Shown in pieces: positions 21,597-29,905 of a stretch of DNA of 64,000 bases. This DNA is from Streptomyces spororaveus (GTDB lineage: Bacteria; Actinomycetota; Actinomycetes; Streptomycetales; Streptomycetaceae). The stretch is from the NCBI RefSeq assembly GCF_016755875.1, contig NZ_BNED01000005.1, forward strand, positions 6,214,001 through 6,278,000, written 5' to 3'. The notes under the pieces were generated by a model. The model did no database searches. It had not been told where the DNA came from and worked only from the letters and a program-made list of their open reading frames with translations. Position 1 is the stretch's first letter. Every line of letters starts with the position of its first letter. The position numbers were made by a program, and so were the translations under genes.

Positions 21597-21640
21597 CGCA
21601 GCGCCCGCCACGTCCCCGACCAGGGGTGGCGGGCGCTGCG
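21597..21640. repeat. 40-bp duplicated hairpin, copy 2 (right edge of patch)
   Basis: A perfect 15-bp stem, CGCAGCGCCCGCCAC with GTGGCGGGCGCTGCG. The 40 central bases, 21599-21638, are identical to 18415-18454. It lies just before the converging 3' end of the secreted protein gene and can serve as its terminator. Confidence 0.85.
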
Positions 21641-21652
21641 GTGTGTTCGGGG

Positions 21653-22069
21653 CTACTCGGGCTGGGTGACCGTGGCGCCCCAGTGGGTGGTCGGGGTCGA
21701 GGCGGTCACCCACGCGGTGAAGCCGCCGTGGAGGCCGGTGCCGAGGGGGAGTGTGACCACCGTCGGGTCCGTGCCGGGGCAGTCGACGGTGAAGGGGGCC
21801 GGGTTGCGGTCCGGGTGCTCGTCGAGGCGGAACGACACCTCGATGCTCCCGCCCTCGGCGCAGCCGAAGGTGATGAACGTGTCCAGCTCTGCGGAGAGGC
21901 CGCCCGAGACGAAGCCGCTGGAACCGGCCTGGTCGGCGATCCAGATCAGGCCGTCGGGGCCCGGGTAGCCGATGACCTCGCCCGTCGGCGCGGCCTGGGC
22001 CGGGCTCGCCGCCAGGGCCAGTGCGAGAGCCGGGGCCAAGGCCGCCAGGGCGGTCGTGTGCTTCTTCAT
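21653..22069 (-). CDS. Small secreted protein of unknown function
   Basis: The product is 138 aa. The N-terminus is a Sec signal peptide: MKKHTTALAALAPALALALA, then a cleavage site at about SPAQA/APTG. The mature part of about 110 residues is rich in Gly, Thr and Asp and contains two cysteines (FGCAEGG and VDCPGTD) that could form a disulfide. No domain was recognised. It is divergent from the YtrA-type regulator; an 18-bp palindrome lies 73-90 bases upstream of its start. Confidence 0.85.
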   Translation of the reverse strand: MKKHTTALAALAPALALALAASPAQAAPTGEVIGYPGPDGLIWIADQAGSSGFVSGGLSAELDTFITFGCAEGGSIEVSFRLDEHPDRNPAPFTVDCPGTDPTVVTLPLGTGLHGGFTAWVTASTPTTHWGATVTQPE

Positions 22070-22141
22070 GTCATCCCCCAGGTTGTCGTGTCGTCCGTTC
22101 GTCGGACAGTCGTGACGCTACCCAGCGGTACTGACATCTGC

Positions 22142-22159
22142 CTGAGTACGCGTACTCAG
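22142..22159. promoter_or_regulatory. Perfect 18-bp palindrome CTGAGTACGCGTACTCAG, probable operator
   Basis: Both half-sites (CTGAGTACG) are exact. It lies between the divergent secreted-protein gene (start 22069) and the gntR-ABC operon (start 22275). The size and symmetry are typical of a dimeric repressor site. Which protein binds it is unknown. Confidence 0.6.
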
Positions 22160-22211
22160 TCCGCTCCGTCCCCAATCCGGGCCGCTCGCGGCCGTGTTGA
22201 CGTCCACTCGG

Positions 22212-22251
22212 TTGACAGTGATCGGATATGCGTAGTCCTATAGTGCTAGGA
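22212..22251 (+). promoter_or_regulatory. Promoter/operator of the ytrA-type operon
   Basis: TTGACA at 22212-22217 matches a -35 hexamer. TATAGT at 22239-22244 resembles a -10 box but the 21-nt spacing is too long for a standard promoter. The -10 is embedded in the dyad TCCTA-TAGTGC-TAGGA (22236-22251), a plausible site for the downstream GntR protein to repress its own operon. Confidence 0.5.
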
Positions 22252-22274
22252 AGCTAGATGAATAGAGGAGGACA

Positions 22275-22688
22275 GTGATCGAGTTTCACCTCGATGCCCG
22301 CTCCGGCGTCGCCCCGTACATGCAGCTCGTCCACCAGGTGCGACAGGCACTGCGGTTGGGCCTGCTGGCCGAAGGGGACCGGCTGCCGACCGTCAAGGAC
22401 GTCGCGGCCGGCGTGGCGATCAACCCCAACACCGTGCTCAAGGCCTACCGGGAGCTGGAGTACGAGGGCCTGGTCGCGAAGAAGCCCGGGGTCGGCACCT
22501 TCATCTCCGGGACGCTCAGCGACGACTCGCTCTCCGAACACGAGCCGCTCCGCCGGGAGTTGCAGCTGTGGCTCGACAAGGCGCGGACCGCCGGGCTGGG
22601 CGAGGAGAGCATCGAGGCCCTGTTCCTGAGCACCTTCCGCGCCCGCACCGGCACGGACCCGCACACGCACACCGAAGAGGAGAAATGA
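22275..22688 (+). CDS. GntR-family regulator, YtrA subfamily
   Basis: The product is 137 aa from GTG 22275, which follows an excellent GAGGAGG. The winged helix is at residues 10-75 (PYMQLVHQVRQALRLGLLAEG, LPTVKDVAAGVAINPNTVLKA, VGTFISG). The C-terminal part is only about 50 residues, as in YtrA repressors that control ABC transporters. It is translationally coupled to the ABC ATPase by an ATGA overlap. Autoregulation through the TCCTA/TAGGA dyad is inferred. Confidence 0.92.
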   Translation: MIEFHLDARSGVAPYMQLVHQVRQALRLGLLAEGDRLPTVKDVAAGVAINPNTVLKAYRELEYEGLVAKKPGVGTFISGTLSDDSLSEHEPLRRELQLWLDKARTAGLGEESIEALFLSTFRARTGTDPHTHTEEEK

Positions 22689-23578
22689 CCGCCATATTGG
22701 AAGCCCGCGCGCTGGGCAAGCGGTACGGCCGCAAAGTGGCGCTCAGCGACTGCACCCTGAGCGTGCCGTCCGGGCGGGTCGTCGGCCTGGTCGGGCCCAA
22801 CGGGGCCGGGAAGTCCACCCTGTTGCAGCTGGCCTGCGGGCTGATCGGCCCGACCTCGGGCAGCATCGAGGTGCTCGGCGGCCGGCCCGCCTCCGGGCCC
22901 GGGCAGCTGGCCAAGGTCGGCTTCGTCGCCCAGGACACCCCCACCTACGCGGGGCTGTCCATCGCCGACCACCTGCGCCTCGGCGCCCGGCTCAACCCGG
23001 GCTGGGACGCACAGCTGGCCGAGGAGCGGATCCGGCAGCTCGGCCTGGACCCCGCCCAGAAGGCGGGCAAGCTCTCCGGCGGCCAGCGCGCCCAGGTGGC
23101 CCTGACCCTCGCCGTGGCCAAACGGCCCGAGCTGCTGATCCTCGACGAGCCCGTCGCCGCCCTGGACCCGCTGGCCCGGCGGGAGTTCCTGCAGAGCCTG
23201 ATGGAGGTCGTGGCCGAACACGGAACCACCGTGGTGCTCTCCTCGCACCTGGTCTCCGACCTGGAACGGGTCTGCGACCACCTGATCTCGCTGGTCGCCT
23301 CCCGGGTCCAGCTCTCCGGCGACGTCGACGACCTGCTCGCCACCCACTTCCGGCTCACCACCGCCCGCCGCGAGGCGGCCACCCTGCCCCAGGGCATGCG
23401 GGTCGTCCTGGAGACCCACACCGAGCGGCAGAGCACCTTCATCGTGCGCTCCGACAAGGCGGTCCAGGATCCCTCCTGGGTCCTGGAGCCGCTCAACCTG
23501 GAGGACCTCGTCCTCACCTACATGAGCCAGGCCACGGCCGGGTCCGGCCACCGACCCACCCGGGAGAACCAGCGATGA
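22685..23578 (+). CDS. ABC transporter ATP-binding protein
   Basis: The product is 297 aa. Walker A is GPNGAGKST, the signature motif LSGGQRAQVAL, Walker B LLILDEPVAALDP, and the switch His lies in VVLSSHLVSD. It is a single NBD with a C-terminal extension of the BcrA/YtrB kind. It overlaps both neighbours by 4 nt. It powers the adjacent six-TM-type permease, probably as an exporter of a membrane-active compound or for envelope stress; the substrate is unknown. Confidence 0.95.
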   Translation: MTAILEARALGKRYGRKVALSDCTLSVPSGRVVGLVGPNGAGKSTLLQLACGLIGPTSGSIEVLGGRPASGPGQLAKVGFVAQDTPTYAGLSIADHLRLGARLNPGWDAQLAEERIRQLGLDPAQKAGKLSGGQRAQVALTLAVAKRPELLILDEPVAALDPLARREFLQSLMEVVAEHGTTVVLSSHLVSDLERVCDHLISLVASRVQLSGDVDDLLATHFRLTTARREAATLPQGMRVVLETHTERQSTFIVRSDKAVQDPSWVLEPLNLEDLVLTYMSQATAGSGHRPTRENQR

Positions 23579-24609
23579 TCTGGCTGACCTGGCGCCAATA
23601 CCGCGTCCAGACCCTCGCCGCGCTCGCCGTCCTGGCCGCGCTCGCGATATTCCTCGTGGTCACCGGCCTCCAGATGCGTGACCTCTACGACAGCACCGTC
23701 GCCGACTGCCGGGGCGACTGCGAAAGGGCCCGGAACGCGCTGGTCGTCGAATACCGGACCCTGACCTACTACGTGACGAGCCTGCTGCTCGCCACCCCCG
23801 GCATCATCGGGCTCTTCTGGGGCGCCCCGCTGATCGCCCGTGAACTGGAGACCGGCACCCACCGGCTCATCTGGAACCAGAGCATCACCCGAGGCCACTG
23901 GCTCCTGGTCAAGCTCGCGGGCGTCGGCCTGACCGCCGTCGCCGTCACCGGGCTGCTCAGCCTCCTGGTGACCTGGTGGGCGCACCCCATCGACCAGGTC
24001 AACCTGGACCGGTTCACCGCCCTCATGTTCAGCGGGCGGGCGATCGTCCCCCTCGGCTACGCGGCGTTCGCCTTCACCCTCGGCGCCTGCGCCGGACTCC
24101 TGATCCGGCGCACCGTGCCCGCGATGGCCGCGACCCTCGTCGCCTTCCTCGCGGTCCAGATCCTCGTCCCCTTCGCGATCCGCCCGCACTACATGACGCC
24201 GGAGCGCGCCGACGTCGCGCTCAGCTCCCTCGTCATGGCGCCGACCGGCAGCGACGGATCGTCCGGCGCTCCGGCGGAGGGCTGGAACGGGAACCACGTC
24301 CAGCTGATGGGCTCCGGAGACGACACCCATCTGCGGGTCGGGGTCCTCAAGCCCGGCGTCTGGGTCGTGTCCGACCCCGGTGCGGTGCTCGACCCCGCCG
24401 GCCACGAGGTCCGAGGGGCCAAGGGCTGCGCCGATCCCAAGGCGGACCCCTTCGGCTGCTTCGCCACCTCGGACCTCCACATAGAGGTCGACTACCAGCC
24501 CGCCGACCGCTACTGGACCTTCCAGTGGATCGAGACGGGGATCTTCCTCGCGCTCTCCGGGCTGCTGGCCGGGTTCTGCTCCTGGTGGCTGCGCCGCCGG
24601 GCCGTCTGA
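23575..24609 (+). CDS. ABC transporter permease
   Basis: The product is 344 aa with about six hydrophobic segments: residues 11-30, 63-85, 115-140, 155-180, 185-205 and 315-335. An extracytoplasmic loop of about 100 residues lies between the last two and has a Cys pair near GCADPKADPFGCF. WLTWRQYRVQTLAALA at the start is typical of actinobacterial YtrA-linked permeases. It is coupled to the ATPase gene by ATGA. A strong terminator follows. Confidence 0.9.
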   Translation: MIWLTWRQYRVQTLAALAVLAALAIFLVVTGLQMRDLYDSTVADCRGDCERARNALVVEYRTLTYYVTSLLLATPGIIGLFWGAPLIARELETGTHRLIWNQSITRGHWLLVKLAGVGLTAVAVTGLLSLLVTWWAHPIDQVNLDRFTALMFSGRAIVPLGYAAFAFTLGACAGLLIRRTVPAMAATLVAFLAVQILVPFAIRPHYMTPERADVALSSLVMAPTGSDGSSGAPAEGWNGNHVQLMGSGDDTHLRVGVLKPGVWVVSDPGAVLDPAGHEVRGAKGCADPKADPFGCFATSDLHIEVDYQPADRYWTFQWIETGIFLALSGLLAGFCSWWLRRRAV

Positions 24610-24633
24610 CCGGGTCGCGGAGAAGGGGAAAAA

Positions 24634-24672
24634 GGGGCGGCCGAAGCCAACGCAACTGGCTTCGGCCGCCCC
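24634..24672 (+). terminator. Terminator of the ytrA-ABC operon
   Basis: A 16-bp perfect stem (24634-24649 with 24657-24672, loop ACGCAAC) stands 24 nt after the permease stop, preceded by an A-rich run. Confidence 0.9.
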
Positions 24673-24853
24673 CTCGACCTTACTCGCCCAGCCGTACCGG
24701 GCCCGCGGCCCGCGGTGACGGGCCCGGGCCCGCGTCACTCGTGCAGGTGACCCGGGCCGGCGGGCCCGGCTGGGCGGGGATAGGCCGGACGGGCCAACTG
24801 CATTCCGCACGCGCACAGTTCGCGGCGGCCGCCGTCTGGTACCCATCTGGATC

Positions 24854-26137
24854 ATGGCCCCCATCCGAACGCTGCTGAGCGGCCTGCTCGGCACCGCCCT
24901 GCTGATCCCCGGCACGTCCGCCGGCGCCGCTCCCGCCGCCGAGGCGCAGACCGTCGACTACCGGGGCCTGCGCCTCGCCCTCCCCGCCGACTGGAGGGTC
25001 GTCGACCTCGACCGGAACCCCGACGCCTGTCTGCGCCTGGACCTGCCCACCCTGTACCTCGGCCACGCCGGCACCCAGGCCGAGTGCACCGGCCGGGCCG
25101 TGGCCGGCCGCGCCGACACCCTGCACCTCGAACCCCTCGACGGAGCCCCGGAGCGCGCCGACGTCCCGACCGTCGACGTGGACTCCCGGAGCCTGCCGCG
25201 CGAGGTCCCGCCCCGCTCCGACAGCAACGAGCTGCGGTACGCCCTCCACCGGTCCGGGATCATGGCCACCGTCTCCTACGGGGCCACGCCCGACGGCGTG
25301 CGGCGGGTCCTGGCGCGGGCCCGCGCCGTGGCGCCCGCGCCCGCCCGGCCCCCCGTCGTGGCCGTGCCGGCCACCGGCGGCCCGAAGCCCCGTACCGCCC
25401 AGGACCCTTTCAAGGGCGAGGGCTTCGACGCCTGTACCGCCCCCACCCAGAAGACCATGGACGCCTGGCGGGCCGCCTCCCCCTTCGGCGCGATCGGCGT
25501 CTACATCGGCGGCCGGGCCCGGGCCTGCGCACAGCCGCGCCTCACGGCCCGCTGGGTGGAGCGGCAGGCCGCCGCGGGCTGGCACCTGATGCCGATCTGG
25601 GTGGGCCCGCAGCCCTGGCACCATGCCGGCACCGGCCTGTCCACCGACCCCTCCGAGGCCAATGCGCAGGGCCGGGAGGCCGCCGAGGGCGCGGTGGACG
25701 CGGCCCGGTCGCTGCGGCTTGCCGAGGGCACGGTGCTCTACAACGACCTGGAGAACTACACCGACCGCGCCACCTGGGACGCCCCCGTCGTCGCCTACCT
25801 CACCGCTTGGACGGACCGGCTGCACGAGCTGGGCTTCCGCTCCGCCGCCTACGTCTCGGTGAGCTCCGGGGTCAAGGCGCTGAAGGCCCACTACCACCAG
25901 GCCCCGCACGCCATGCCGGACGTACTCTGGTCCGCGCGCTGGAACCTTTCGGCCACCGTGGGCGACGCCGACATGGGCCTGGCCAAGGGCACCGCCAAGT
26001 GGGCCGGCCCGCGCCGTGCCCACCAGTTCCGCGGCGACCACAAGGCCACCTACGGCGGGGTCGGCCTCACCATCGACCGCAGCTGGGTGGACGTGAACCC
26101 CGCCGCCCTCGGCCCGGTCGGCCGCAAGGGTTTCTAG
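24854..26137 (+). CDS. Secreted DUF1906 (glycoside hydrolase-like) protein
   Basis: The product is 427 aa with a Sec signal peptide (MAPIRTLLSGLLGTALLIPG, cleavage near AGAAPA). Residues 30-175 or so form an uncharacterised N-terminal domain. The DUF1906 domain covers about 190-420, opening with GEGFDACTAPTQKTMDAW and continuing with GVYIGGRARAC, WHLMPIWVGPQPW and VLYNDLENY. This Rv2525c-like TIM-barrel domain resembles glycoside hydrolases acting on cell-wall polymers; the acidic LENY motif could hold the catalytic residue. It is extracellular and monocistronic. Confidence 0.88.
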   Translation: MAPIRTLLSGLLGTALLIPGTSAGAAPAAEAQTVDYRGLRLALPADWRVVDLDRNPDACLRLDLPTLYLGHAGTQAECTGRAVAGRADTLHLEPLDGAPERADVPTVDVDSRSLPREVPPRSDSNELRYALHRSGIMATVSYGATPDGVRRVLARARAVAPAPARPPVVAVPATGGPKPRTAQDPFKGEGFDACTAPTQKTMDAWRAASPFGAIGVYIGGRARACAQPRLTARWVERQAAAGWHLMPIWVGPQPWHHAGTGLSTDPSEANAQGREAAEGAVDAARSLRLAEGTVLYNDLENYTDRATWDAPVVAYLTAWTDRLHELGFRSAAYVSVSSGVKALKAHYHQAPHAMPDVLWSARWNLSATVGDADMGLAKGTAKWAGPRRAHQFRGDHKATYGGVGLTIDRSWVDVNPAALGPVGRKGF

Positions 26138-26170
26138 GAGGCAGCCGGCAGACACGTCACACGTACACGT

Positions 26171-26944
26171 CTACGCGTTCGGGTCCCACCCTGCGAGCTG
26201 CTCCATCGGCTCGGTGTCGCCGGTGCTCTCCACGCTGTCGAGCGGGATGCGGTCGTAGAAGTAGAGGACCAGTTCGCTCGCCGCGCCTCGCATCACCAGG
26301 TCGCCCGGCTCCGCGTCGGCGGCGAGGTCGTCGCAGCGGACGCCGTCGGCGTCGAGGGTCAGGCGCCAGGAGCCGCCCTCGGTCGCGTGCAGGTCGATGG
26401 TCGCCGGCTTGAACGGCCAGGGGACGCTCGTCGCCGAGACGGTCGTCAGGAACTCGTCGACGCCCTCGACCGCGACGTCCGTCGGCAGCGGCTGTGCGGC
26501 GCCCAGGGTGAGCTGGACGTCGTAGGTGTGGACGGCGAACTCCTGGATCTGGTGCCGGGCCAGGGCTTCACTGGTCTCCGGGGCCTGCGAGCGGCCCCAC
26601 CAGGTCCAGCAGCCGCGGTCCGGGCCGGCCTCGCGCATCGCGTCGAGCATGAGTGAGGTCGACTCGGCGAGCCAGGCGTCCAGGGCTTCGCGGTCGCGGG
26701 GCGCGGTCGGGGCGCCCTTCGGGTCCGTCCTCGCCGGGGGCTCGGCGCCCGGGCCCGCCGCGACGATGGCGGCCTGGCGGCGGCGGCCGTCACCGAGGTG
26801 CTGCGCCAGTTCGCGCAGCGTCCAGTCCGGGCAGGTCGGGACCTGGACGTCAAGGTCGGGGGCGGACGCGATCGCGGCGCGGAACGCGGCCGAGCGGTCT
26901 TCGATCAGCCGCAGGACCTCGGGGAACTCCAATATCTTGTGCAC
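26171..26944 (-). CDS. TIGR03083/maleylpyruvate isomerase-family (DinB-like) protein
   Basis: The product is 257 aa. The N-terminal DinB-like four-helix domain shows VPTCPDWTLRELAQHLG with the usual metal-binding His and ends near RHQIQEFAVHTYDVQ with two further His. The C-terminal domain (about 175-255) has the MDMPI_C pattern (LHATEGGSWRL, VMRGAASELVLYFYDR). Actinobacterial members are often mycothiol-dependent enzymes. Substrate unknown. It is followed downstream only by the convergent DUF1906 gene. Confidence 0.85.
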   Translation of the reverse strand: MHKILEFPEVLRLIEDRSAAFRAAIASAPDLDVQVPTCPDWTLRELAQHLGDGRRRQAAIVAAGPGAEPPARTDPKGAPTAPRDREALDAWLAESTSLMLDAMREAGPDRGCWTWWGRSQAPETSEALARHQIQEFAVHTYDVQLTLGAAQPLPTDVAVEGVDEFLTTVSATSVPWPFKPATIDLHATEGGSWRLTLDADGVRCDDLAADAEPGDLVMRGAASELVLYFYDRIPLDSVESTGDTEPMEQLAGWDPNA

Positions 26945-27007
26945 TTCGGTTGTGTATCACGGCACTTCGGCCGCCGGGTAACGAATTTGTCGTACCCGGC
27001 CGGAGCG

Positions 27008-27520
27008 CTAGAGAGCGTCGTGGTCCTCGCGCGGCGGTTCGTCGTCGTCGGCCCGGCGCAGGGTGCGCAGGCCGTGCTCCGGGGTCCAGGACCGCACCAC
27101 CAGCTCGTCGCCCTCCACCCGGACCCGGACGACCTCCGTCAGGTCGGCGTAGAAGAGGTGGAAGGGGTGCGGGGTCTCCGTCTCCTCCGCGTACCGGTGC
27201 AGCTCGGGCGGGTCCACGAGCTCCACCGCGCGCCCGGAGATCCGGGCGTCCCCGTCCGGCATGTCCTCGCCCGCGCCCGGGTTGGTGTGCAGGGCGAAGC
27301 GCGGGTCGTGCTGGAGGTCCCTGGCCTTCATCGAGCCGAACATCATGCCGAGCCACAGCTCCCCGCCCCGGATGTCGACGTTCAGCCCGGCCGCGCGGGG
27401 GGAGCCGTCCTTGCGCAGGGTGGCCAGGACGTGGTGCGGATACTGCGCGAAACGGGCCTGGACGGCCGCAGCGAACTCCGGCTCCGCCTGCTCGAAGACT
27501 GCCCAGCTGGTATGCGTCAT
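27008..27520 (-). CDS. Pyridoxamine 5'-phosphate oxidase-family protein (F420/FMN split-barrel)
   Basis: The product is 170 aa. The split beta-barrel pattern is clear: HHVLATLRKDGSPRAAGLNV, GELWLGMMFGSMKARDLQHD, PRFALHTNPG. Such proteins bind FMN or F420 and reduce diverse substrates. The C-terminal 20 residues are acidic. ATG 27520 is the only start consistent with domain length. It is probably co-oriented but not overlapping with the VWA gene. Confidence 0.85.
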   Translation of the reverse strand: MTHTSWAVFEQAEPEFAAAVQARFAQYPHHVLATLRKDGSPRAAGLNVDIRGGELWLGMMFGSMKARDLQHDPRFALHTNPGAGEDMPDGDARISGRAVELVDPPELHRYAEETETPHPFHLFYADLTEVVRVRVEGDELVVRSWTPEHGLRTLRRADDDEPPREDHDAL

Positions 27521-27555
27521 ACGTCCATCAAAGCGCGGGCACCGGCGGGCGCGGG

Positions 27556-28284
27556 TCAGGCGCGCACGATGCCCGCCCCGCGTGCCGCCGCCAGCCAGGC
27601 CGGGAAATCCCCGACCAGGCGGTCGTAGAGCTCGGCGTCCGGCACCGCGCGCGGGTCCGCTCCCGCGTGGAAGTACCCCGCGTTGTCCACTACCCGCTGC
27701 GCCGGAACCGGCAGCTCGTCCAGCCGGCGCAGGAAGTCGAACTGCGTGCTGCGCGTGTTGCCGAAGCCGACGAACTGCCAGAAGAGCGGCAGCCGGGCCG
27801 CCTTGCACAGGTACCGCTCCGCCGCGAGCTTGTTGATCGGCCCGCCGTCGGTCTGGAAGACGACCAGGGCGGGCGCCGTCGCACCCGAGTCCAGGTAGTG
27901 GTCGATGACCGCGTCCATCGCCGCGTGGTAGGCGGTCTTGCCCATGTGGCCCAGCCGGGAGGCGATCTCGGTGACCCGGCCCTCGTGCCCGGCCAGGGAG
28001 ATCTCCTCCACCGCGTCCACCTCGGTCGAGAAGAAGACCACCGGCACGCGGGCATCGTCGTCCAGGTGCGCGGACAGCCCCAGCACCCGGTCCGCCAGGG
28101 CCTGCACACTGCCGTCCGCGTAGTACGGCTTCATCGACCCGGAGTAGTCCAGCACCAGGTAGACCGCCGCCCGGCCGCCCTCCATGCCGTACTTGCGCAG
28201 GGAGACCCCGGCGCTCTTGTAGAGGCTCACGAGTGCCGGAGCCGTCTCCTCCACCTTGCGGAGGTCGATCGCACTGCCCGTCAT
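27556..28284 (-). CDS. VWA-domain protein (TerF-like)
   Basis: The product is 242 aa. Residues 1-40 contain the block VSLYKSAGVSLRKYGMEGG shared with tellurium-resistance VWA proteins. The VWA domain follows, with MIDAS residues in LDYSGSMKPYY (DxSxS), the Thr in MGKTAYHAA and Asp in VFQTDGGP. VWA proteins of this type bind divalent metal and mediate protein contacts; TerF-like members occur in stress and phage-defence-associated ter loci. No terD, terC or terZ gene is nearby, so it is a solitary copy. Confidence 0.88.
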   Translation of the reverse strand: MTGSAIDLRKVEETAPALVSLYKSAGVSLRKYGMEGGRAAVYLVLDYSGSMKPYYADGSVQALADRVLGLSAHLDDDARVPVVFFSTEVDAVEEISLAGHEGRVTEIASRLGHMGKTAYHAAMDAVIDHYLDSGATAPALVVFQTDGGPINKLAAERYLCKAARLPLFWQFVGFGNTRSTQFDFLRRLDELPVPAQRVVDNAGYFHAGADPRAVPDAELYDRLVGDFPAWLAAARGAGIVRA

Positions 28285-28353
28285 GGCGTGAGCGTACGGC
28301 AGCGCGCCGACCGCGCACCGCGGCGGTCCTCCGCCGCTGTACCTCCGGCGTTC

Positions 28354-28965
28354 CTACGGAAGCTCGCCGGGACCGTCCGGCCTGTCGGGCCCGCCGGACC
28401 CGCCGAGCTCGTCGATGTCGTCGAGCATCGCGGCCGCGAGATCGCGCTCGGAGGCGTAGTACCGCTCGGCCCACCTGAGAGTGAGCGTCGGGTACGCCCA
28501 GGCGCTCCCGTCCTTCGCGCCCTCCGCGTCGGCGACCGCGCGCAGGCGCATCCCCTCCGCGAACTCCTGCTGCTGGAGCAGGACTTCGCGCATCTGCTCG
28601 GGCTCCAGCAGGTGCCCCAGCCACAGTCGCAGCATCGGTCCGTGCTTGAGGACCGGCGGGTCGACGGGGGTCTCGCGGGCCCACTCCCGTACGGCCGCCA
28701 TGCCCTCGTCCGTGATCCGGTAGACCCGCTTGTCGCGCGTCCCGGTGTCCTGGGCGACCATCCGCGAGGACGCGTAGCCGGCCTTCTCCAGCCGCTTGAG
28801 CTCGCTGTAGATCTGGCTGAACGACGGGCTCCAGTAGAAGAAGCGCAGAGACCGGTCCGACCACTTCTTCAGGTCGTAACCGGAGAGCTCCTCCCCGAAG
28901 GAGAGCAGCCCGAGCACCGCCCAGCTGGTCGCGGGGAGCGTCCGCTTGTTCGTCTCGTCTGCCAC
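28354..28965 (-). CDS. PadR-family transcriptional regulator
   Basis: The product is 203 aa from GTG 28965. The PadR winged helix is at about residues 10-85 (ATSWAVLGLLSFGEELSGYD, SPSFSQIYSELKRLEKAGY, RVYRITDEGMAAVREW). The C-terminal domain (about 95-180) has the Vir_act_alpha_C helix pair for dimerisation. It is divergent from the SDR/hydrolase operon and a dyad lies in the gap, so it probably represses that operon. The start lacks a strong ribosome-binding site. Confidence 0.9.
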   Translation of the reverse strand: MADETNKRTLPATSWAVLGLLSFGEELSGYDLKKWSDRSLRFFYWSPSFSQIYSELKRLEKAGYASSRMVAQDTGTRDKRVYRITDEGMAAVREWARETPVDPPVLKHGPMLRLWLGHLLEPEQMREVLLQQQEFAEGMRLRAVADAEGAKDGSAWAYPTLTLRWAERYYASERDLAAAMLDDIDELGGSGGPDRPDGPGELP

Positions 28966-29023
28966 GCAGCGCAGTCTACGACCGGTCCCCGCGGCACCCT
29001 TCCCCCTGCAGGATGTGCCTGCT

Positions 29024-29050
29024 AGAAGTATTCCTATTCGAAGCACTTCT
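29024..29050. promoter_or_regulatory. Dyad AGAAGT-15 nt-ACTTCT in the padR/SDR intergenic region
   Basis: The arms are 29024-29029 and 29045-29050. It is AT-rich compared with its surroundings and lies between divergent genes, as expected for a PadR operator. Binding is inferred. Confidence 0.45.
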
Positions 29051-29077
29051 TCGGAATCCGGATGGAGGGACCGCACC

Positions 29078-29170
29078 GTGACGTTCTCGATGATCTTCAT
29101 ACGGATGGGCACCGCCCCCCAGGAGGTGCGCATGGAGACCATCCCGCACTTCCGCGCGCTGGAGGGCTGA
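29078..29170 (+). CDS. Possible 30-aa small ORF upstream of the SDR gene
   Basis: GTG 29078 is preceded by GGAGGG at 8-nt spacing, and the ORF ends at TGA 29168-29170, 3 nt before the SDR ATG. The peptide MTFSMIFIRMGTAPQEVRME continues TIPHFRALEG. It could be a leader peptide or the remnant of a larger gene. It matches no family I recognise. Confidence 0.4.
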   Translation: MTFSMIFIRMGTAPQEVRMETIPHFRALEG

Positions 29171-29173
29171 GCC

Positions 29174-29905
29174 ATGGGCGGGCGGCTCGACGGGAAGGTC
29201 GTCGTGATCACCGGCGCCGGACGCGGCCAGGGCGCGGCCGAGGCCCGGCTGTGCGCGGAGGCGGGGGCCCGGGTCGTCGTCACCGACGTACGGGAGGAGG
29301 AGGGCCGGGCGGTGGCCGCCGGGCTCGGCGACCAGGGACTGTACGTCCGCCACGACGTGGCCGACGCGGCGGGCTGGGCGACGGTGGTGGAACGGTCGGT
29401 CGGCGCCTTCGGAACCATCTCGGCGCTGGTCAACAACGCGGCCCTGTGGCGCACCGCCCACGTGGAGCGGCAGCGGCTGGAGGACTTCGAGGCGCTCCTG
29501 CGGGTCAACCTGCTCGGCCCGTTCCTCGGCATCCAGGCGGTGGCCCCCGTGCTGCGGGCGGGCGGGGGCGGCTCCGTCGTGAACATCTCCTCCACCGCCG
29601 GACTGGTCGGGATACCGGGCCATGCCGCCTACGGATCCACCAAGTTCGCGCTGCGCGGACTGACCCGCTCGGCGGCGCTCGACCTCGCCGGGGACCGGAT
29701 CCGGGTCAACTCGGTGCACCCGGGGGCCATCGACACCCCGATGGTGGCCGGGGCGGTGGCGGGCCGGGACTGGTCGCACGTACCGCTGGGGCGGATGGGC
29801 CGCCCGGAGGAGGTCGGGGAGCTCGTCCTCTTCCTCTGCTCGGACGCCTCCTCGTACATCACGGGCGGCGAGTTCACCGTGGACGGGGGGATGACGACGG
29901 CATGA
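29174..29905 (+). CDS. SDR-family oxidoreductase
   Basis: The product is 243 aa, classical SDR. The cofactor motif is TGAGRGQGAAEAR. NNAALW replaces the usual NNAG. Catalytic residues are Ser in NISSTAGL and Tyr-x3-Lys in YGSTK. The Asp in VVTDVR favours NAD. It is coupled by ATGA to an alpha/beta hydrolase gene. The substrate, an alcohol or ketone, is unknown. Confidence 0.92.
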   Translation: MGGRLDGKVVVITGAGRGQGAAEARLCAEAGARVVVTDVREEEGRAVAAGLGDQGLYVRHDVADAAGWATVVERSVGAFGTISALVNNAALWRTAHVERQRLEDFEALLRVNLLGPFLGIQAVAPVLRAGGGGSVVNISSTAGLVGIPGHAAYGSTKFALRGLTRSAALDLAGDRIRVNSVHPGAIDTPMVAGAVAGRDWSHVPLGRMGRPEEVGELVLFLCSDASSYITGGEFTVDGGMTTA

